11,744 bases of DNA from CAZRUA01 sp964603125. GTDB taxonomy: Bacteria > Bacteroidota > Bacteroidia > B-17B0 > Aurantibacillaceae. Of this stretch, positions 6,861-11,744 are shown one piece after another. The notes beneath the pieces were generated by a model. The model did no database searches. It was not told the DNA's origin and saw nothing but the letters and a program-made list of their open reading frames with translations. Position numbers and translations under genes: made by a program. The stretch covers positions 1-11,744 of the forward strand of contig CAZRUA010000111.1 of NCBI GenBank assembly GCA_964603125.1, read 5' to 3'. The stretch's first letter is position 1. Each line of letters opens with the position of its first letter.

Positions 6861-7876
6861 AAAAAACAATTACAACTATTTTCCTTTTAGCAATTAGTAT
6901 CTTAACAAAGGCTCAAACTGCTGTTTCCGATTTTGAAAACCTAAGCTTACCTGGAGCCGAAACATATTATAATGATGTTAATAGTGCAGATTTTCAAAGT
7001 GGGAATGCAATATTTGAATATGATTGGAATACAGCTTTTGGAGGTTATTGGAACTATGGTTTTGCTTATAGTAATATCACAGATTCTTCCACTTCAGGAT
7101 TTATGAATCAGTATGCTGTGAAAGCAGCTAAAGGTTATAATTCAAGTTCAAACTATGTTGTTGCATACGTTAGTCAAGCGCCTAAAATATTCTTAACGGG
7201 AGCTTCTGTTGGAAAAACTGTACCTGGATTCTACGTTTGTAATAGTACCTATGCGCATAACTCAATGCGTGATGGTGATGCATTTTCGCGCAAATTTGGT
7301 GATACTACTGGCACAAATAGCGGATTAGCACAAGGTACTTATCCCGATTATTTTAAATTGGTTGTTAGAAAATATTACGGCGGTGTTTTAACAAATGATA
7401 GCGTAGTTGTTTACTTGGCAGATTATCGTTTTACGAATAGTGCTCAAGATTACATTCTTAAAAATTGGTATTATGTTAATACTTCATCATTAGGAAATGT
7501 TGACAGCTTGGAATTTCATCTGCGCTCAAGTGATAACAGTGCTTTTGGAATGAATACACCAGCTTATTTTTGCATGGATAATTTTACTGCAAGTGTTCCA
7601 GTTGGAATAAATGAAATTGACAAACAGCAATTAGTTTCGGTATATCCCAATCCAGCAAACGATGTTATTTCAATTGAATACAAGTCGGAAAAAACTGAAA
7701 AAATTAATTTAGAATGTTACGATTTACTTGGCAACTTAATTTACGCTGAAAAAGAACTGGCTCTGTCAGGAAAAAACAGATACGATAGAGATATTAATTT
7801 TTTACCTAATGGCAATTATATTGTAAGAATTACTGGAGAAACAGGAAACTTTATTTCTAAATTTTCAAAACAATAG
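6857..7876 (+). CDS. DUF4465 protein with T9SS sorting domain in B12 operon
   Basis: This 339-residue secreted protein has a signal peptide (1-19, TKA|Q). A DUF4465 domain (about 22-250) is recognised from the blocks YWNYGFAYSN, FMNQYAVK, NSTYAHNSMRDGD, VVVYLADYRF, LKNWYYVNTSSLG and the terminal MNTPAYFCMDNF. A T9SS type A sorting domain (about 258-339) begins with VYPNPAND. It should cross the outer membrane through the T9SS and be fixed at the surface. DUF4465 proteins occur in B12 transport loci of Bacteroidota, and a corrinoid-binding or receptor-assisting role is a reasonable inference, but no activity is shown by the sequence. It starts inside the btuB stop (ATGA) and its TAG overlaps the next GTG start, so it is made together with its neighbours and is probably controlled by the same riboswitch. 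Confidence 0.88.
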   Translation: MKKTITTIFLLAISILTKAQTAVSDFENLSLPGAETYYNDVNSADFQSGNAIFEYDWNTAFGGYWNYGFAYSNITDSSTSGFMNQYAVKAAKGYNSSSNYVVAYVSQAPKIFLTGASVGKTVPGFYVCNSTYAHNSMRDGDAFSRKFGDTTGTNSGLAQGTYPDYFKLVVRKYYGGVLTNDSVVVYLADYRFTNSAQDYILKNWYYVNTSSLGNVDSLEFHLRSSDNSAFGMNTPAYFCMDNFTASVPVGINEIDKQQLVSVYPNPANDVISIEYKSEKTEKINLECYDLLGNLIYAEKELALSGKNRYDRDINFLPNGNYIVRITGETGNFISKFSKQ

Positions 7877-8856
7877 TGAGTAAATTCAAATATATAATTC
7901 TTACTTGTTTTATTACTACAAAGGTAGGTTTAGCTCAATTTGCTCCTGCAGCTGGAAGCATTGGCAGTTCTGCAATTCATAAAGATAGCAGCATATTTAT
8001 AGCCTGGGCTACTTCATGCCAAATACAAAGAGGCTTGCAAGATATTGCCATAGCAAATTCAACATTCGCTAGCGTTGGTGATTCGAGCTCAGCAATTGAT
8101 TTGGCTGGATTAAATGGTGTTGTTAGCCTTGGTGATGGCGGTGTTGCTATTCTTCAATTTCAAAAACCAATTGTAAATGGTTTTGGATTTGATTTTGCTG
8201 TATTTGAAAATTCATTTAGCGATAATTTTTTAGAATTAGCTTTTGTTGAAGTAAGCAGCGACGGAATAAATTACTTCAGATTTCCCGCCGTTTGTAATGT
8301 TCAAGACACTTCACAAATTGGCCCCTTTGATTACACCGATCCTACATTAATAAATAATCTTGCTGGAAAATACCGAATAAATTACGGGACTCCTTTCGAC
8401 CTGCAAGAATTATCAGGCATTGCAGGGCTTGATGTAAATAACATTACTCATGTTAAAGTAATAGATGTTATTGGAACGATTGATGAGAATTACGCAAGTT
8501 ACGATGTAAATGGGCACAAAATAAACGAGCCCTATCCTACTCCATTCGCCTCTGGAGGATTTGATTTAGATGCTGTAGGTATAATCAATCAAAGTAATTC
8601 AATCAACATTAAAACAAAAGAGTTTGAAAAACAATTTTCAATCAGCATTGCAAACAAATTGCTGTATGTAAATGCAACTTATAATAAAAACTACACATTA
8701 ACTTTAAGTTCCGTTGAAGGAAAAAACATAACTACCGCAGTATTCCAAAATAAAACACAAATCGCCACAAATAATTTATCAAGTGGTATTTATTTTGTTT
8801 CCATTCAAACGGAGAATGATGTACTAACCAAAAAAATTATCATAACTAATGATTAA
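7876..8856 (+). CDS. Exported surface protein of unknown function in B12 operon
   Basis: This 326-residue protein begins with GTG, which shares its first base with the preceding TAG (TAGTG). No nearby ATG would preserve the signal peptide (1-20, GLA|Q). The body (about 21-245) is one beta-rich domain with repeated family-like blocks: VSLGDGGVAILQF, GFGFDFAVFENSF, LELAFVEVSSDG, NLAGKYRINYGTPFDL, and the closing GGFDLDAVG. Such domains occur in surface proteins near B12 transporter genes in Bacteroidota, and look like a lectin- or discoidin-type sandwich; that is inference. The tail (about 250-326) resembles a T9SS type A sorting domain, ending in GIYFVSIQTENDVLTKKIII, but it lacks the usual YPNP entry motif, so it is an atypical version. 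The 3' end overlaps the next gene by 8 bases. A role as an accessory cobamide binder is plausible but unproven. Confidence 0.85.
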   Translation: MSKFKYIILTCFITTKVGLAQFAPAAGSIGSSAIHKDSSIFIAWATSCQIQRGLQDIAIANSTFASVGDSSSAIDLAGLNGVVSLGDGGVAILQFQKPIVNGFGFDFAVFENSFSDNFLELAFVEVSSDGINYFRFPAVCNVQDTSQIGPFDYTDPTLINNLAGKYRINYGTPFDLQELSGIAGLDVNNITHVKVIDVIGTIDENYASYDVNGHKINEPYPTPFASGGFDLDAVGIINQSNSINIKTKEFEKQFSISIANKLLYVNATYNKNYTLTLSSVEGKNITTAVFQNKTQIATNNLSSGIYFVSIQTENDVLTKKIIITND

Positions 8857-9889
8857 AAAAATAAGCATAATAGGGTGTTTAAGCTTAGTACTTTTTTCGT
8901 GCAAAAAGGACAAACCTGCTGAAGAGGAAAAAGTAACTGTTACGCCAAACAATGGATTTAATGTATTTGTTACCAACGAAGGTGCGTTCATGGCAGGTAC
9001 AGCAACTATTACCAAATTAGAAGCCAGCACAGGTATTATAACAGACGATATTTATAAAGCTTCAAACAATAATTTACCATTAGGAGATGTTTGTCAAAGT
9101 ATGACAGAACTTGGTTCTAATTTCTATTTGGTAGTGAATAATTCGCAAAAGGTTGTTAGGGTTGATAAAAGCACCTTTGTGAAAAATGGAGAAATAACAG
9201 GCCTTACAAGCCCACGATTTTTATTACCTATTTCAAATACAAAAGCATACGTAAGCGATTTGTATGCAAATGCAATATCAATTGTAAATTTAAGTAACAA
9301 CACTAAAACTGGTTCCATTCATATTAATGGTTGGACAGAGGAAATGATAATTGCTGATGGAAAAGTTTTTGTTTGTAATGAATACACAAACTATGTTTAT
9401 GTTATTAATCCTAACACTGATGCGCTATTAGATAGTATAGCGGTTGGTTACGGCTCTAATTCAATACGACAAGATATTAACGGAAAACTTTGGGTGTTAT
9501 GCAGTGGTGATGGAATAGGTATTCCAGGTCATTTAGCGCGCATAAACCCTATAACACACAGTATTGAGCAAAATCTAACATTTTCAAATGTAAGTCAAAG
9601 CCCAAGTAAACTAACCATGAATGGAAATGATGATGAACTTTACTTTATAAATAACAACGTTTATAAAATGAGTATTTCCGATGTTAATCTTCCAAACACC
9701 GCAATTATTAACGCAAATGGAAAAAATTTTTATAGCCTCTCTGTAGAACCAATAAACTCAACAATTTATGTGGGCGATGCTAAAGATTTTTCTCAACGTG
9801 GTTATGTATATCGTTACAACACTAATTTAACCCAAATTGATTCTTTTAAAGTAGGCGTTAATCCAGGTGGAATATACTTTAGTAATTAA
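8849..9889 (+). CDS. btuG: BtuG-like beta-propeller lipoprotein, cobalamin capture
   Basis: This 346-residue lipoprotein has a type II signal peptide with lipobox LFSC (lipidated Cys18). The following KKDKPAEEE is charged and may act as a surface-export signal of the Bacteroidota type. The rest (about 36-346) is a series of YncE/DUF5074-like propeller blades: repeats such as VRVDKSTF, AYVSDLYANAISIVNL, VFVCNEYTNYVYVINP, LWVLCSGDG, IYVGDAKDF and YVYRYNTNL. In Bacteroides, BtuG is a seven-bladed surface lipoprotein that binds B12 very tightly and caps BtuB. Position in a riboswitch-controlled btuB operon makes the same role likely here. The symbol is assigned by fold and context; sequence identity to known BtuG was not measured. 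It is the last gene of the operon; its TAA overlaps the convergent kinase gene's stop by 3-4 bases. Confidence 0.82.
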   Translation: MIKKISIIGCLSLVLFSCKKDKPAEEEKVTVTPNNGFNVFVTNEGAFMAGTATITKLEASTGIITDDIYKASNNNLPLGDVCQSMTELGSNFYLVVNNSQKVVRVDKSTFVKNGEITGLTSPRFLLPISNTKAYVSDLYANAISIVNLSNNTKTGSIHINGWTEEMIIADGKVFVCNEYTNYVYVINPNTDALLDSIAVGYGSNSIRQDINGKLWVLCSGDGIGIPGHLARINPITHSIEQNLTFSNVSQSPSKLTMNGNDDELYFINNNVYKMSISDVNLPNTAIINANGKNFYSLSVEPINSTIYVGDAKDFSQRGYVYRYNTNLTQIDSFKVGVNPGGIYFSN

Positions 9890-10731
9890 GGCTTATAAAA
9901 CTCTATTAAACCATCCATTGGCGCTTTAATAATTTTGCCTTTGGTTAAGTTGTTTTCCAATAACACTTCGCTAAATAATTGAGCATAAATATATCCCACA
10001 GAACCAACAACGTTAATAGGTAATTTTTTATAATTTGGATAAGTACTTAACTGAGTTAGAATAAAGTCATTAAAACACTTTTTAACCAAATTCTTTATTT
10101 CATCGTAATGAAGTAACTCATGAATCACCAAACTATAACTTGCTAAAAACCTGCTTGGTAAAGGCTTTTTATACATATTATCCAAAACATATTCAACTTC
10201 AAATTTTGGATTTTTCTTCAGCAAATTCATTATTTCTTCGCTAAACTGCTTGTCAAAATATCTTTGCAATAATGTTTTTCCCATATAAGCGCCGCTGCCA
10301 CAATCACCAAAAAAATAACCTAACGATGTAATATTATGAGTAACAAAATTACCATCGTACTCACAGCTATTTGAACCCGTACCTAAAATACAAGCAATCC
10401 CCGATTCCTTCCCACATAATGCTCTTGCGGCTGCATATAAATCGTGATTAACTTCAATTTTTGCACCAACAAAACAACTTGCCAAAGCTTCTTTCACAAT
10501 AGCGCGCTTTTCATCATTGCTACATCCTGTACCAAAATAAAAAACATCAGCTTTACCAAAGTCAAAATCACTAAAATGAACTACTAACTTAGTTTTAACT
10601 TCCAATGCTATTTCTTCACTTGTGTTAAAATAAGGGCTAAATCCAATTGTTTCAAATCGTTTTACTTCACCATTATCAAGCAAAAAAGCCCAGTCGGTTT
10701 TGGTGGCTCCACTATCAGCAAGTATTCTCAT
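9886..10731 (-). CDS. N-acetylglucosamine kinase-like BadF/BadG family ATPase
   Basis: This 281-residue cytoplasmic sugar kinase belongs to the ASKHA fold. It shows the phosphate-1 motif DSGATKTDW (6-14), an FGTGCSN segment, the phosphate-2 motif ILGTGSNS (about 114-121), GDCGSGAYMG (about 141-150), and the late VVGSVGYIYAQ adenosine motif (about 242-252). Family members in Bacteroidota phosphorylate N-acetylglucosamine, fitting cell-wall or chitin sugar recycling, though the exact sugar cannot be read from sequence. I chose the ATG at 10731. An upstream in-frame ATG at 10770 would add 13 residues (MKIYYFFVLKLNK) that family members lack, while MRILADSG matches the usual start. The gene converges on the BtuG-like gene, and the two stops share bases 9887-9888 within TTAA. 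It is divergent from the MORN-repeat gene across 116 bp. Confidence 0.88.
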   Translation of the reverse strand: MRILADSGATKTDWAFLLDNGEVKRFETIGFSPYFNTSEEIALEVKTKLVVHFSDFDFGKADVFYFGTGCSNDEKRAIVKEALASCFVGAKIEVNHDLYAAARALCGKESGIACILGTGSNSCEYDGNFVTHNITSLGYFFGDCGSGAYMGKTLLQRYFDKQFSEEIMNLLKKNPKFEVEYVLDNMYKKPLPSRFLASYSLVIHELLHYDEIKNLVKKCFNDFILTQLSTYPNYKKLPINVVGSVGYIYAQLFSEVLLENNLTKGKIIKAPMDGLIEFYKP

Positions 10732-10800
10732 TTTATTCAATTTTAGCACAAAGAAATAATATATTTTCAATTAAAACACAATCATTTACAAACCTTTTGG

Positions 10801-10808
10801 TAACTTTG
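10801..10808 (+). promoter_or_regulatory. Bacteroidota -7 promoter element for MORN-repeat gene
   Basis: TAACTTTG matches TAnnTTTG and lies 39 bases upstream of the ATG at 10848, predicting a leader of about 30-35 bases. No clear -33 TTG is seen at the usual spacing. On the other strand of this 116-bp divergent gap only an imperfect match (TTTCTTTG) precedes the kinase gene. Confidence 0.45.
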
Positions 10809-10847
10809 CACAGTTATTGCGTTATGCTATAACAAATACTAAAAATT

Positions 10848-11558
10848 ATGCGAAAATCACTTTTAACATTATTATTTTTAAGCTTATTCGTTACCATTTT
10901 TGCTCAACCAAAAGCCGAAAACAAAACTGATGAAAAAGGTTTAAAACAAGGTGCTTGGGTTAAATTAGACGAAAAAACAGGTAAAAAAATATACCAAGGA
11001 ACTTTTAAAGACGGTAAACCACAAGGTAAATTTATTTATTATTACCCAAATGGTGATAGTATACATAGCATCATGTATTTTATAAAAGACGGTGCAGTTG
11101 CCTATTGTACCATGAAACACGAGAATGGCAAACTACAAGCTAAAGGAAAATACATTGGCGAGAAAAAAGATTCGGTTTGGAATTTTTATGATGAAGAAGC
11201 TTTATTACTTTCAACAGATGTCTATAAAGACGGTAAGAAAAATGGAGTTTCAAAAGTGTATTTTCAGGATGGTAATGTGGCTGAGGAACGCAGCTATAAA
11301 AACGATGTTTACGATGGTAAATTTACCATTTACCACACCAACAAAAAAGTAAGAGGAACTGGCACCTATAAAAATGGTATTTTAACTGGTCTTAATGCTT
11401 ACTATTATCCAAATGGTGTTGCTGCTGCTATAGGTTTATACGATGATGTAGGAAAAAAGAAAGGAGTATGGCTTTACAAAGATGATAAAGGAAACATTAA
11501 ATCGAAAGAAGTTTATGTGGATGGTGAACAGCTAAGTGATAAAGAAGCTGCCATTTGA
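10848..11558 (+). CDS. Secreted MORN-repeat (YwqK-like) protein
   Basis: This 236-residue protein has a signal peptide (1-19, IFA|Q) and then six or seven MORN-type repeats of about 22-24 residues covering most of residues 30-225. Typical units are GTFKDGKPQGKFIYYYPNG, DVYKDGKKNGVSKVYFQDG and GTYKNGILTGLNAYYYPNG. Proteins of this type are common in Bacteroidota and are often labelled as YwqK-family antitoxins. Nothing here supports a toxin-antitoxin pair: the protein is exported and no toxin gene adjoins it. It has no lipobox and no T9SS tail, so it is probably periplasmic. Repeats usually form a flat beta sheet used for binding; the ligand is unknown. It lies 25 bp upstream of purA and may be co-transcribed with it, with no evident functional link. 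Confidence 0.85.
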   Translation: MRKSLLTLLFLSLFVTIFAQPKAENKTDEKGLKQGAWVKLDEKTGKKIYQGTFKDGKPQGKFIYYYPNGDSIHSIMYFIKDGAVAYCTMKHENGKLQAKGKYIGEKKDSVWNFYDEEALLLSTDVYKDGKKNGVSKVYFQDGNVAEERSYKNDVYDGKFTIYHTNKKVRGTGTYKNGILTGLNAYYYPNGVAAAIGLYDDVGKKKGVWLYKDDKGNIKSKEVYVDGEQLSDKEAAI

Positions 11559-11583
11559 AATTTTAATTAATCAAAGGTTTCAT

Positions 11584-11744
11584 ATGAAAGTTGATGTTTT
11601 ATTAGGCCTTCAGTGGGGCGATGAAGGGAAAGGAAAAATTGTTGATGTTTTGACAGAAGAAGCCGATGTGGTGGTGCGTTCCCAAGGCGGAAACAATGCG
11701 GGACATACGGTTGAAGTAGGGTCTGAAAAATTTATTTTACACCT
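11584..11744 (+). CDS. purA: Adenylosuccinate synthetase, N-terminal part (3' end outside window)
   Basis: The first 53 codons are present, cut by the window edge. The enzyme joins IMP and aspartate using GTP to form adenylosuccinate, the first committed step from IMP to AMP. The N-terminus reads LLGLQWGDEGKGKIVDVLTE, containing the GTP-binding GDEGKGK loop (12-18) with the catalytic Asp13. Then comes QGGNNAGHT, which places His41, the second catalytic residue, at its usual position. Residue 33 is Ser where Phe or Tyr is common, a minor variation. The ATG at 11584 is the only start that gives the standard length before the loop. The full protein should be about 420-430 residues. Confidence 0.96.
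   Translation, partial: MKVDVLLGLQWGDEGKGKIVDVLTEEADVVVRSQGGNNAGHTVEVGSEKFILH

Noticed and set aside
9847..9881. Inverted repeat TAAAGTA / TACTTTA near the end of the BtuG-like gene, considered as a terminator
   Set aside because: The stem is short and nearly all A/T, lies inside the coding region, and no T-run follows.
10732..10770. N-terminal extension of 13 residues on the N-acetylglucosamine-kinase-like protein
   Set aside because: The family begins just before the DSGxTKTDW motif, and MRILADSG at 10731 fits; the extra residues look like translated leader sequence.
11125..11352. Alternative frame within the MORN-repeat gene
   Set aside because: Repeats of the real frame generate the opening; the product is low-quality, with no domain.
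10848..11558. Toxin-antitoxin system, because MORN proteins are often labelled YwqK antitoxins
   Set aside because: The protein has a signal peptide and no toxin-like partner gene adjoins it.

Overview
The window is AT-rich bacterial DNA that looks like a member of the Bacteroidota. Three predicted secreted proteins end in type IX secretion (T9SS) type A sorting domains, or a variant of one. The likely promoters match the Bacteroidota -7 motif TAnnTTTG, Shine-Dalgarno sites are not evident, and the outer-membrane uptake locus has a Bacteroidota gene set. The exact family cannot be fixed from this sequence.

Layout. (1) 1-1631, plus strand: the 3' part of a histidine ammonia-lyase gene (hutH), cut by the window edge, whose stop overlaps the start of a small secreted, membrane-anchored protein resembling TIMP/NTR domains. 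(2) 1650-4615, minus strand: a 793-residue multidomain T9SS cargo protein carrying a lysyl-oxidase domain with copper ligands and cofactor residues intact. It is followed 5 bp later by a small two-pass membrane protein with a C-terminal SHOCT-like motif. (3) 4616-9889, plus strand: a cobalamin riboswitch followed by four overlapping genes. These encode a BtuB-like TonB-dependent receptor, a DUF4465 T9SS protein, a second surface protein of unknown function with a T9SS-like tail, and a BtuG-like beta-propeller lipoprotein. (4) 9886-10731, minus strand: an N-acetylglucosamine-kinase-like ATPase. (5) 10848-11558, plus strand: a secreted MORN-repeat protein, then the first 53 codons of purA (adenylosuccinate synthetase).

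How it fits together. The riboswitch operon is a self-contained surface module for vitamin B12 capture and import. Low B12 should relieve the riboswitch. BtuB then imports B12 across the outer membrane with TonB energy, and the BtuG-like propeller probably captures it at the surface. The two other exported proteins are probably accessory binders. The notable twist is that two of the accessory proteins appear to use T9SS sorting tails rather than lipid anchors.

The most unusual single gene is the bacterial lysyl oxidase. It keeps the three His copper ligands and the Lys/Tyr pair that forms the LTQ cofactor in animal enzymes, but sits inside a T9SS protein with dockerin-like and cohesin-like modules. 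No tRNA, rRNA, CRISPR array, insertion sequence or clear pseudogene was seen.
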